DNA of 64,000 nucleotides, from the NCBI RefSeq assembly GCF_030818415.1, contig NZ_JAUTAE010000001.1, positions 2,816,001-2,880,000 on the forward strand. The letters are read 5' to 3'. A program made the translations under genes and the position numbers. Each line of letters starts with the position of its first letter. The first letter of the stretch is position 1. This DNA is from Sphingomonas sp. SORGH_AS_0950. GTDB lineage: Bacteria; Pseudomonadota; Alphaproteobacteria; Sphingomonadales; Sphingomonadaceae. Positions 36,778-45,126 of this stretch are shown here, piece by piece. Under the pieces are notes generated by a model. That model had not been told where the DNA came from. It worked only from the letters and a program-made list of their open reading frames with translations, and searched no databases.

Positions 36778-38472
36778 ATGCGCGCAACCATCAAGATGAA
36801 GTTGGCCGGGACATTCGCGGTAGTATTGTTGCTATTGGCGGTGGTCGTCGGGGTCGGCATTTCCAAGATCAACGTTTTGAACACCATGATCGCGGACATC
36901 ATCGATGGGCCGGCCAAGCGTATCCAGCTCTCGTTGACCGCCGATGGCGATATCGGTCGCGCGATTCGCGCCGAAAAGAACATGATGCTGAGCCAGGATG
37001 CGGCGGCGAACCGCAATTTCGAGGCGCTGTTCGCGCAATATGACGCCAAGATCCAGGAAAGCCTGAACGGCGGGCTGAAGATCGCCACCGAGCAGGGGCG
37101 TCCGGTCTGGACCAAGGCGCTGGAGGACTGGCGCGCCTACAAGGCGGTCAGCGAGCGGGCGCGCGGCCTGGCGATGGAGAATCGCAATGCCGAGGCCGCG
37201 CAGATCTCGATGACCGAGGGGCGCACCATCGCCACCAATCTGAGCGAGACGCTGGGCAAGCTGGCGATCATCACCCAGGGGCAGATGGTCAAGGCCAATG
37301 CCGAGTCGGACGCGCTCTACGCATCGGCGCGCACCACCATGTTCACCACCGCCGCAGTCGCGCTGCTGATCGCGATCTGCGGTGCGGTGTGGATCGCACT
37401 GCTGGTGTCCAACGGGCTGCGCAAGGTCGGCGAGGCCATGTCCGCGGTGGCCGAAGGCGACCTGAACAACGAAGTGTCGGTCCGCAGCAATGACGAGATC
37501 AAGGATCTGGTCGACACGGTGAACCGCATGACCGGCCGCCTGCGCGACACGATCACCCAGACCGCCCAGGCGGCGCAGAATGTCGCGAGCGGCAGCCAGC
37601 AGCTGTCTTCCTCGTCGGAACAGGTGAGCCAGGGCGCGACCGAACAGGCCGCCGCCGCCGAAGAGGCTTCGGCCTCGATGGAGCAGATGGCCGCCAACAT
37701 CAAACAGAATGCCGACAACGCCACCCAGACCGAGAAGATCGCACGTCAGTCGTCGCAGGATGCCGAACAGAGCGGTGCGGCGGTGCAGAAGGCGGTCGTC
37801 GCGATGCGCACCATCGCCGAGAAGATCGGCATCGTGCAGGAAATCGCCCGCCAGACCGACCTGCTCGCCCTCAACGCCGCCGTCGAGGCGGCCCGCGCGG
37901 GCGAACATGGTCGCGGCTTCGCGGTGGTCGCCGCCGAGGTCCGCAAGCTCGCCGAGCGCAGCCAGACGGCGGCGGCCGAGATCAGCGGCATGTCCTCGGA
38001 CACCGTCGCCGCCGCGACCCAGGCGGGCGAGATGCTGACCAGGCTGGTCCCCGACATCCGTCGCACCGCCGAGCTGGTCGCCGAGATCAGCGCCGCCTGC
38101 CGCGAACAGGATATCGGCGCGGTCCAGATCAACGAGGCGATCCAGCAGCTCGACAAGGTGACCCAGCAGAACGCCTCGGCGTCCGAGCAGATCTCGTCCA
38201 CCTCGGAGGAACTGGCGAGCCAGGCCGAGGAGCTTCAGGAAGGCATCGCCTTCTTCCAGGTCGACACGATCGGCCATGGCGCTCCCGCCCGCACGCCGCA
38301 TCATCGCCGCCCGGCCTCGCGCCCGGCCGTCGCCAAGGTCAGGGCCAAGGCTCCGTCGTCCTCGCGGCCCGGTTCGGTCGCCGACCAGCAGGCGCGGGTG
38401 CGCGGCTTCGCGCTCGACCTGACCAATGGCGGCCCGGACGGCGAAGACGCCGAATTCGGACGCGCGGCATGA
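36778..38472 (+). CDS. Methyl-accepting chemotaxis protein 4 (membrane receptor)
   Basis: A 564-residue receptor like receptor 1: N-terminus [17 protein letters not shown]1 (about 9-28), helical periplasmic sensor, TM2 (about 188-210), HAMP and the common signalling hairpin, but without the extra linker of receptor 1. The tail ends in DAEFGRAA. It overlaps cheW3 by ATGA. Similar N-termini show receptors 1 and 4 are sister copies whose sensors have since diverged. Confidence 0.93.
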   Translation: MRATIKMKLAGTFAVVLLLLAVVVGVGISKINVLNTMIADIIDGPAKRIQLSLTADGDIGRAIRAEKNMMLSQDAAANRNFEALFAQYDAKIQESLNGGLKIATEQGRPVWTKALEDWRAYKAVSERARGLAMENRNAEAAQISMTEGRTIATNLSETLGKLAIITQGQMVKANAESDALYASARTTMFTTAAVALLIAICGAVWIALLVSNGLRKVGEAMSAVAEGDLNNEVSVRSNDEIKDLVDTVNRMTGRLRDTITQTAQAAQNVASGSQQLSSSSEQVSQGATEQAAAAEEASASMEQMAANIKQNADNATQTEKIARQSSQDAEQSGAAVQKAVVAMRTIAEKIGIVQEIARQTDLLALNAAVEAARAGEHGRGFAVVAAEVRKLAERSQTAAAEISGMSSDTVAAATQAGEMLTRLVPDIRRTAELVAEISAACREQDIGAVQINEAIQQLDKVTQQNASASEQISSTSEELASQAEELQEGIAFFQVDTIGHGAPARTPHHRRPASRPAVAKVRAKAPSSSRPGSVADQQARVRGFALDLTNGGPDGEDAEFGRAA

Positions 38473-38960
38473 GCGCGGCGGGGGGAGACATCCAGGTCGT
38501 GGTCTTCGGTCTGGGGGACGAGGAGTTCGCGCTTCCCGTGACCGCGGTCCGGGAGATCCTGGACCATCGTCCGGCCTATCGGGTGCCCGCCGCGCCCGAA
38601 TGGTTCCTGGGCCTGACCGATGTGCGCGGCCTGTCGGTGCCGATGGTCGATCTGCGGTCGCGGCTGGGATTGCCGCCGGTCGAGCCGACGCTGACGACCC
38701 GGATCCTGGTCGTGGACATGACCGGCGCGGGGGGCGCGCCGCTCGCGCTGGGGCTGGTGGTCGACCGGGTGCTCGACGTCAGCACCTTCGCCGCCGACTC
38801 GGTGGAGGGCTCGCCCGATATCGGCGGCCGCTGGCGGTCGCAGCAGATCGAGGCGATCCTGCGGCGCGGGGCGGGCTTCGTCGCGCTGCTCGACCCCGCC
38901 CGGCTGTTCGGCGCCGATGACGGGCCCGACGCGCTGGCGACTCTGGGCCTGGCGGCCTGA
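38469..38960 (+). CDS. CheW coupling protein 3
   Basis: A 163-residue CheW-domain protein almost identical to CheW2 (shared [13 protein letters not shown] and [15 protein letters not shown]). It is coupled to receptor 4 by ATGA overlap. The high similarity of CheW2 and CheW3 beside different receptors points to recent duplication or gene conversion. A hairpin follows before cheR. Confidence 0.92.
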   Translation: MSAAGGDIQVVVFGLGDEEFALPVTAVREILDHRPAYRVPAAPEWFLGLTDVRGLSVPMVDLRSRLGLPPVEPTLTTRILVVDMTGAGGAPLALGLVVDRVLDVSTFAADSVEGSPDIGGRWRSQQIEAILRRGAGFVALLDPARLFGADDGPDALATLGLAA

Positions 38961-38971
38961 TCCTTCTTGCA

Positions 38972-38997
38972 ACCGGCCGCCCGGCGCGGCGGCCGGT
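38972..38997 (+). terminator. Hairpin between cheW3 and cheR
   Basis: ACCGGCCGCC (38972-38981) pairs perfectly with GGCGGCCGGT (38988-38997) round CGGCGC, followed by CCCTTTCC. The T content is low, so it may be a weak terminator or a processing site. Confidence 0.5.
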
Positions 38998-39029
38998 CCC
39001 TTTCCTTCCGGCGAACAGGAACCGACCCC

Positions 39030-39881
39030 TTGAGCAATCTGGCCCGCGTGGCAGACACGACCGATGCGCTGCAACCGCGCGATTTCGATCGGCTTGCCGC
39101 CTATATCTACAAGGAGTGCGGCATCCGCCTGCCGCCGGTCAAGATCACCATGATCGAGGGGCGGTTGCGCCGCCGGGTGCGCGCCAACGGCCTGTCCAGC
39201 CTGCGCGACTATTGCGGCTGGCTGTTCGACGGCAATCATCTGGAGGGGGAGCGCGAGCATCTGCTGAACGCGGTCACCACCAACAAGACCGACTTTTTCC
39301 GCGAACCCAAGCATTTCGACTATCTGGTCGATACCGCGCTGCCCAAGATGCACCGTGAGGGCGTGCGCCAGCTGCGGGTTTGGAGCGCGGCCTGCTCGAC
39401 GGGGGCGGAGCCCTATACGCTGGCGATGCTGCTCGATGCCTATGCCCAGGACAAGGGCGGCCCCGATTTCGGCATCCTGGCGACCGATCTGGACAGCGAG
39501 GTGCTGCGCACCGCCCGGCGCGGCGTCTATCCGGCGGCGATGCTGGACCCGGTGCCGACCGCGCTGCGCAACCGTTATGTGATGCGGCCGAGCGATCCCA
39601 AGCGCGGCGAGATGCGGATCGCGCCCGCCCTCCGCTCGGCGATCGGCTTCGCGCAGATGAACCTGATGGACGAACGCTATCCGGTGGGCGATGCGATGGA
39701 CATCATCTTCTGCCGCAACGTGCTGATCTATTTCGACAAGCCGACCCAGGAAAAGGTGGTGTCGCGGCTGGTCGCCTGTCTGCGGCCCGGCGGGCTGATC
39801 TTCCTGGGTCATTCGGAATCGATTGCCGGGTTCCAGCTGCCGCTGCGCCCGGTCGCCAACACCGTGTTCGAGCGCGTCTGA
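39030..39881 (+). CDS. cheR: Chemotaxis protein methyltransferase CheR
   Basis: Methylates receptor glutamates with SAM, tuning adaptation. The 283-residue protein has an N-terminal helical domain ([17 protein letters not shown]), [14 protein letters not shown], the SAM site [25 protein letters not shown] and [15 protein letters not shown] take the TTG at 39030, nine bases after AGGA; no ATG or GTG gives a better N-terminus. Its stop overlaps the cheB ATG by one base. Confidence 0.93.
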   Translation: MSNLARVADTTDALQPRDFDRLAAYIYKECGIRLPPVKITMIEGRLRRRVRANGLSSLRDYCGWLFDGNHLEGEREHLLNAVTTNKTDFFREPKHFDYLVDTALPKMHREGVRQLRVWSAACSTGAEPYTLAMLLDAYAQDKGGPDFGILATDLDSEVLRTARRGVYPAAMLDPVPTALRNRYVMRPSDPKRGEMRIAPALRSAIGFAQMNLMDERYPVGDAMDIIFCRNVLIYFDKPTQEKVVSRLVACLRPGGLIFLGHSESIAGFQLPLRPVANTVFERV

Positions 39882-40960
39882 TGCCGGTCAAGAAGATCCG
39901 CGTCCTCGTCATCGACGACAGCGCCAGCGTCCGCCAGGCGATGACCGCGATCCTGTCCGCCGATCCGGCGATCGAGGTGATCGCGGCGGCCGCCGATCCC
40001 TTCGCCGCCGCGCGCTACATCCAGGAAGAGGTGCCCGACGTCATCACGCTCGACGTCGAGATGCCGCGCATGGACGGCATCACCTTCCTGCGCAAGCTGA
40101 TGGCGCAGCGCCCGGTGCCGGTCGTCATGTGCTCCTCGCTGGTCGAGGAAGGGTCGGAGACGCTGCTCCAGGCGCTGGAGGCCGGCGCGGTCGACGTGAT
40201 CCTGAAGCCGCGCGTCGGGGTGGCGGACCATCTGGCCGAGGCGCATCTGATGATCCGCGAGACGGTCAAGGGCGCCGCCACCGCGCGGCTGGGCGCGCGG
40301 CGCCAGGGGCGGACCACCGCCCCGGCGCGCAAGCTGACCGCCGATGCCGTCCTGCCGCCGCCGACCGGCCGCGCGATGAGCCGCACGACCGAGATGGTGG
40401 TGTGCATCGGCGCGTCGACCGGCGGGACCGAGGCGCTGCGCGAGGTGCTGGAGGCGCTGCCCGCCAATTCGCCGGGCATCGTCATCGTCCAGCATATGCC
40501 CGAGAGCTTCACCCGCGCCTTTGCCAAGCGGCTCGACGGGCTGTGCCAGGTCGACGTCAAGGAGGCCGAGGACGGCGACACGGTGATGCGCGGCCGGGTG
40601 CTGATCGCGCCCGGCGGCCTGCGCCACACCATGCTGGAACGGCAGGGCGCGCGCTATGTCGTGTCGGTGCGCGAAGGACCGCTGGTCTCGCGCCATCGCC
40701 CGTCGGTCGACGTGCTGTTCCGTTCGGCGGCGCGCAATGCCGGGGCCAATGCGGTCGGCATCATCCTGACCGGCATGGGCGACGACGGCGCGCGCGGCCT
40801 GCTGGAGATGAAGCAGGCGGGCGCACGCACCTTCGCGCAGGACGAGGCGACCTCGATCGTCTTCGGCATGCCCAAGGAGGCGATCGCGCGCGGCGCGCAT
40901 GACAGGATCATCCCGCTGGGCAGCGTCGCGCGCGAACTGCTGCAAGCCACGGCCCGCTGA
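39881..40960 (+). CDS. cheB: Chemotaxis protein-glutamate methylesterase CheB
   Basis: Removes receptor methyl groups and deamidates glutamines when phosphorylated. N-terminal receiver (about 5-125) with VLVIDDSAS, the phospho-Asp in [12 protein letters not shown], and a linker, then the esterase domain (about 170-358) with catalytic Ser in [10 protein letters not shown], His in VQHMPESFT and Asp in [11 protein letters not shown]. 359 residues. TGATG coupling with cheR. Followed 14 bases later by the unrecognised last gene of the cluster. Confidence 0.95.
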   Translation: MPVKKIRVLVIDDSASVRQAMTAILSADPAIEVIAAAADPFAAARYIQEEVPDVITLDVEMPRMDGITFLRKLMAQRPVPVVMCSSLVEEGSETLLQALEAGAVDVILKPRVGVADHLAEAHLMIRETVKGAATARLGARRQGRTTAPARKLTADAVLPPPTGRAMSRTTEMVVCIGASTGGTEALREVLEALPANSPGIVIVQHMPESFTRAFAKRLDGLCQVDVKEAEDGDTVMRGRVLIAPGGLRHTMLERQGARYVVSVREGPLVSRHRPSVDVLFRSAARNAGANAVGIILTGMGDDGARGLLEMKQAGARTFAQDEATSIVFGMPKEAIARGAHDRIIPLGSVARELLQATAR

Positions 40961-40974
40961 GAAGGGGAAATACC

Positions 40975-42720
40975 ATGTTGATGGCACGGATCGATACGCC
41001 CCTGGCCACCCCCGTCCTGGGACCTGTTTTGGGTGATGCCCCGTCGGTCGGGGAACTGGCCGATCATCTGCAAGGTGAGATGACGGGGCTGGAGGATGCC
41101 TTTCGCCAAACCGGCGAGGCGCTGGCCTCGGCGATCGACACCATCGACGGGCTGGCGCAGGGGCTGGCGGTGATCCGCGAGTCGCTGTCGCCCGAGACCG
41201 CCGGGGTCGCCGTCACCCGGCTGCGCGACGTCGCCTATCGCCTGATTACCCTGCCGATGATCCAGGCGCGCCGCGCGGTCGAGGTCGAGACGCTGAACGG
41301 CCGCACGCGCGAGCTGCGCGGGCTGCTGGGCGAAGTGGGCATGATCCTGAAGCTGCTCGGCATCTATGGCATGAACATCAAGATCGCCTCGTCGGGCGAG
41401 CCGTCCTTCCTGAACTTCGTGGTCGGCATGGACGAGAAGCTGGCGAGCGGCCGGAACGAGCTGCGCCATATCGAACAGGATCTGGGCCAGTTCAACCAGG
41501 TCATCGGCGAGGTGCAGGCCGCCGACCAGCGGCTGGCGCGCGAATGCGCGAGCGCCGGGGGGACGGTGCCGTCCGAACTGACCGGCAATGCCAATGCGTT
41601 GCAGGACCATGTGAACGCGGTGATGCGCACCACCGACGAGGTGGCGGGCATCATGCGCACCGTGCAGGGCGAGGTGGCGCGCATCCTGGGCGCGATCCAG
41701 ATCGGCGACAGCGTGCGCCAGCGCGCCGAGCATGTGATCACGATCCTGCGCCGCATCGCGCCCGCGACGATCGGCGACGTGCCGCCGGTGCCGCCCGGCG
41801 CCGCCGCGCATCTGGCCCGGCTGGCCGCCGCGCAGATGGAGGCGATGGCCGATGATTTCGGGCGGGAGATCGTCGCGATCGTCCAGTCGCTCGAACGGCT
41901 GGGGCCGCTGGCCGATCATCTGCGCACGCTGCTGGGTTCGCACAATGCCGATGACGGGCAGATTCTGGTCCGGCTGGAACTGGACATCGCCAAGCTGACC
42001 AGCGTCACCGACCAGCTGTGCGACGCCGACGGGCATCTCGCCGAACTGACCGGATTCGTCAGCCGGACGCTGGCCGATCTGACCCAGGGGCTCAGCCGGA
42101 TCCGCAACATCGCGACCAGCGTGCAGGACATCTCGACCAATACCCAGCTGCTGTGCCGTCGCCACGGCACCCTGGGCCGCGCGGTCGCGGTCATCGCCAA
42201 GGAGGTCGCCCCCTGCGCCAGCCGTCTGGACCAGTTGAGCGTCGCGGTCGGTCGGCTGGTCGGCGTCCTGGCGGCGATCGATCTGGTGCAGGACAGCACG
42301 CAGGACGGCACGGTGCGCACGCGCGGCGCGCTGAACGACGCGCTGGCGGTGGTCCGCGCGGCCTGCGAAAGCTCCAGCGCGGTGATGGCCAAGGGCGATG
42401 GCGACGCGCAGCGCGTGCTGGCGTCGCTCCAGGCGAGTGCCAGCGACCTGGCCGAACAGCGCGCCTTTGCCGACACGCTGGCGACCGCCGCGCAGGGGCT
42501 GGCCCTCTATGCCGGGCAGCAGGGTCATGCGGCCGATGCGGGCGCGCTGACCGCCGAGGATTTCGCCGCGCTGACCGAGCTGCTGCCCTGGGCGGGAAGC
42601 CTCTACACCATGGCGTGCGAGCGGGTGATCCATGCGGACTTCCTGTTGCCCGGCATGGCGGTTCCCGCGCCGTCGGTCGCGGCGGTCACCTTCGACGACG
42701 ACGATGACGGGCTGTTCTGA
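40975..42720 (+). CDS. Unrecognised helical chemotaxis-cluster protein with degenerate receptor tip
   Basis: A 581-residue, mostly helical, soluble protein with no signal or membrane span. A region near 375-425 resembles a receptor signalling hairpin: IRNIATSVQDISTNTQLL, then GRAVAVIAKEVAP, in the place where receptors have QTDLLALNA and [12 protein letters not shown], but the tip core is altered and methylation-type heptads are weak. Around 235-265 GAIQIGDSVRQRAEHV also looks receptor-like. The end is acidic (FDDDDDGLF). It starts 14 bases after cheB, so it belongs to the operon. It could be a CheA/CheW-binding modulator or phosphatase; I do not know it. Confidence 0.8.
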   Translation: MLMARIDTPLATPVLGPVLGDAPSVGELADHLQGEMTGLEDAFRQTGEALASAIDTIDGLAQGLAVIRESLSPETAGVAVTRLRDVAYRLITLPMIQARRAVEVETLNGRTRELRGLLGEVGMILKLLGIYGMNIKIASSGEPSFLNFVVGMDEKLASGRNELRHIEQDLGQFNQVIGEVQAADQRLARECASAGGTVPSELTGNANALQDHVNAVMRTTDEVAGIMRTVQGEVARILGAIQIGDSVRQRAEHVITILRRIAPATIGDVPPVPPGAAAHLARLAAAQMEAMADDFGREIVAIVQSLERLGPLADHLRTLLGSHNADDGQILVRLELDIAKLTSVTDQLCDADGHLAELTGFVSRTLADLTQGLSRIRNIATSVQDISTNTQLLCRRHGTLGRAVAVIAKEVAPCASRLDQLSVAVGRLVGVLAAIDLVQDSTQDGTVRTRGALNDALAVVRAACESSSAVMAKGDGDAQRVLASLQASASDLAEQRAFADTLATAAQGLALYAGQQGHAADAGALTAEDFAALTELLPWAGSLYTMACERVIHADFLLPGMAVPAPSVAAVTFDDDDDGLF

Positions 42721-42736
42721 TCCGGTCCGCGGGCCG

Positions 42737-42762
42737 CGCCCGTCCCGGCGGCGGGGCGGGCG
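42737..42762 (+). terminator. Hairpin closing the chemotaxis cluster
   Basis: CGCCCGTCCC (42737-42746) pairs with GGGGCGGGCG (42753-42762), with one T-G wobble, round GGCGGC. It starts 16 bases after the last stop. No T-run. Confidence 0.45.
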
Positions 42763-42834
42763 AGGGTTACGATAGCTTCACCCGTCCGTCACGAAGCCAA
42801 TCGGCTCACCAATCGTTTCGCTCCTGCAGCATGA

Positions 42835-42856
42835 ACGGGGACCCGCCTGTCCCCGT
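42835..42856 (+). promoter_or_regulatory. Hairpin in the pyruvate oxidase leader
   Basis: ACGGGGAC (42835-42842) pairs perfectly with GTCCCCGT (42849-42856), ending 23 bases before the downstream ATG. It may be a leader structure; no riboswitch class is recognisable. Confidence 0.35.
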
Positions 42857-42879
42857 GGCACAGCAAGGGACCTAGCGAG

Positions 42880-44604
42880 ATGGCCGAGACGATCGCCGAC
42901 CTTTTGAACCGCACGCTGATCGAGGCGGGTGTGGAGCGAATCTGGGGCGTGACGGGCGACAGTCTGAACGCGTTCAACGATTCGCTCCGCAAGTCGGGCA
43001 AGATCGACTGGATGCATGTCCGCAACGAGGAGGCGGGCGCCTTCGCCGCCGGGGCCGAGGCGGCGGCGACCGGCGCGCTGGCGGTGTGCGCGGGCAGTTG
43101 CGGGCCGGGCAATCTCCATCTCATCAACGGCCTGTTCGACTGCCATCGCAATCGCGTTCCCGTGCTCGCCATCGCCGCGCATATCCCGTCGAGCGAGATC
43201 GGCCTGAACTATTTCCAGGAGACCCACCCGACCGAGCTGTTCCGCGAGTGCAGCCATTTCTGCGAGATGGTGCAGGATGCGCGGCAGATGCCCGAAATCC
43301 TCCACCGTGCGATCCGCACCGCGATCGGCCAGCGCGGCGTCGCGGTGCTGGTGATCCCCGGCGACGTCGCGTTGCAGACCGCGCCCGAGACGCGCGCCAT
43401 TCCCTTCCCCGCCCTCGCCGCGCCGCGCCTCGTGCCCGACGCGCAGGCGCTGGGGCAGGTCGCCGCGCTGCTCAACGAATCCAGGGCGGTGACGCTGCTG
43501 TGCGGCGCGGGCACGGCGGGCGCGCATGACGAGGTGGTCGCGCTGGCCGAGGCGCTGAAGGCCCCGATCGTCCATGCCTATCGCGGCAAGGAATGGATCG
43601 AATATGACAATCCCTATGATGTTGGGATGACCGGGCTGATCGGCTTCTCGTCGGGCTATCACGCGATGATGGAGTGCGACACGCTGCTGATGCTGGGGAC
43701 CGACTTCCCCTATCGCAACTTCTATCCCGACAAGGCGAAGGTGGTGCAGGTCGACCGCGATCCCGGCGCGCTGGGGCGGCGGGTGCCGCTCGACCTGGGG
43801 GTGGTCGCCGATGTCGGCGAGGTCGCGCGCGGCCTGATCCCGCTGATCGCGGGCGAGCGCGACGGGCGCTTCCTGGACAAGGCGCGCGCGCATTACCGCG
43901 ACGCGCGGAAAGGACTGGACGATCTCGCCACCCCGCGCGACGGCGACAAGCCGCTTCACCCGCAATATGTCGCCCGGCTGGTCGACCGGATCGCGGCGGA
44001 GGATGCGGTCTTCACCGCCGATGTCGGCACGCCCGCCGTCTGGGCGGCGCGCTATCTGACGATGAACGGCAAGCGGCGGCTGATCGGATCGTTCAACCAC
44101 GGATCGATGGCCAATGCGCTGCCCCAGGCGCTGGGCGTGCAGGGGGCGTATCCCGCGCGGCAGGTGGTGTCGCTGTCGGGCGATGGCGGGCTGACCATGT
44201 TGATGGGCGACATGCTGACCGCCGTGCAGATGACGTTGCCGGTCAAGATCGTCGTCTTTAACAATCGCTCGCTGGGTTTCGTCCAGATGGAGCAGAAGGC
44301 GGCGGGCTATGTCGATACCAATGTGTCGCTGCACAATCCCGACTTCGCCGCCATCGCGCGCGAGATGGGCTATTTCGGGGTGCGCGTCACCCGCTCGGAC
44401 GCCTTGGAGGAGGCCCTGCGCGCGGCGTTCGCGCATGACGGGCCCGCGCTGGTCGATGTCGTGACCGAGACCCAGGAGCTGATCATGCCCCCCAAGATCC
44501 AGGCCGAGCAGGTCAAGGGCTTCAGCCTGTACGCCGCGCGCGCGGTGCTGAGCGGACGCGGGGACGAGGTGATCGAACTGGCCAGGGCCAATCTCTTCCG
44601 GTGA
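42880..44604 (+). CDS. poxB: Thiamine-diphosphate enzyme, PoxB-like pyruvate dehydrogenase (quinone)
   Basis: A 574-residue three-domain ThDP enzyme, close in length and layout to E. coli PoxB, which decarboxylates pyruvate to acetate and passes electrons to ubiquinone at the membrane. Seen are [14 protein letters not shown] at the start, the catalytic Glu in [29 protein letters not shown], and the ThDP-binding [13 protein letters not shown] to [12 protein letters not shown]. The end (LARANLFR) has the amphipathic tail expected. Acetolactate synthase is less likely as no small subunit is near. Its stop overlaps the next GTG. Confidence 0.9.
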   Translation: MAETIADLLNRTLIEAGVERIWGVTGDSLNAFNDSLRKSGKIDWMHVRNEEAGAFAAGAEAAATGALAVCAGSCGPGNLHLINGLFDCHRNRVPVLAIAAHIPSSEIGLNYFQETHPTELFRECSHFCEMVQDARQMPEILHRAIRTAIGQRGVAVLVIPGDVALQTAPETRAIPFPALAAPRLVPDAQALGQVAALLNESRAVTLLCGAGTAGAHDEVVALAEALKAPIVHAYRGKEWIEYDNPYDVGMTGLIGFSSGYHAMMECDTLLMLGTDFPYRNFYPDKAKVVQVDRDPGALGRRVPLDLGVVADVGEVARGLIPLIAGERDGRFLDKARAHYRDARKGLDDLATPRDGDKPLHPQYVARLVDRIAAEDAVFTADVGTPAVWAARYLTMNGKRRLIGSFNHGSMANALPQALGVQGAYPARQVVSLSGDGGLTMLMGDMLTAVQMTLPVKIVVFNNRSLGFVQMEQKAAGYVDTNVSLHNPDFAAIAREMGYFGVRVTRSDALEEALRAAFAHDGPALVDVVTETQELIMPPKIQAEQVKGFSLYAARAVLSGRGDEVIELARANLFR

Positions 44605-45116
44605 TCCGGCGGCTTGCCCTGAGGGACTGGGTCGGGCAGCGCCTGTCGCGGGCGGACACGATCCGCAGCGTGGCGTTCGTCGCGCGCTGCACCGGCGCGG
44701 CGGTGCTGGCGCTGGTGGTGGCGAACCGGCTGGGGCTCGACCATCCGGTCTGGGCCAGCGTCTCCGCGCTGGTCGTGTCGCAGGACACGCTGGGCGACAC
44801 GCACCGGTCGCTGAGCTGGCGGATCGTCGCGACGGTGATCGGGGTGGGGGTCGCGGTGCTGGTCGCGCTGATCCTGCACGGGGCGGGGCCGGTGGCGATG
44901 CTGGCGGTGGCGGTGGGGATCACCGCCGCCGTCGCGCGGCTGCGCACCGAGCTGCGCGTGTGTATGTGGACCTCGGTCATCGTCCTGCTGACCGTACCGC
45001 CCGGCGGCACCATCCTGACCGCCGCGCTCGCCCGCGCGCAGGAGGTGCTGCTGGGCGTCGCGATCGGCGCGGCGCTCCACTGGGTGGCGGAACGGTTGCT
45101 GTTCCGCCGGGCCTAG
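44601..45116 (+). CDS. FUSC-like small membrane protein
   Basis: A 171-residue protein with about four hydrophobic spans and the FUSC/aromatic acid exporter type core [20 protein letters not shown] followed by [18 protein letters not shown]. Larger relatives are efflux pumps for aromatic acids; this one has only the membrane module. The GTG start overlaps the poxB stop (GTGA), so it may help export an acid linked to that enzyme, which is inference. Confidence 0.82.
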   Translation: MIRRLALRDWVGQRLSRADTIRSVAFVARCTGAAVLALVVANRLGLDHPVWASVSALVVSQDTLGDTHRSLSWRIVATVIGVGVAVLVALILHGAGPVAMLAVAVGITAAVARLRTELRVCMWTSVIVLLTVPPGGTILTAALARAQEVLLGVAIGAALHWVAERLLFRRA

Positions 45117-45126
45117 CCGCGGAAGG

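Noticed and set aside
30228..38472. Possible tandem-duplication assembly artefact at the receptor genes
   Set aside because: The input halves and intergenic regions are all different and the shared halves carry scattered substitutions, so these are true paralogues.
42835..42856. A thiamine riboswitch before the ThDP enzyme
   Set aside because: The leader has only a simple hairpin; the conserved THI-box segments are not present in the 160-base gap.
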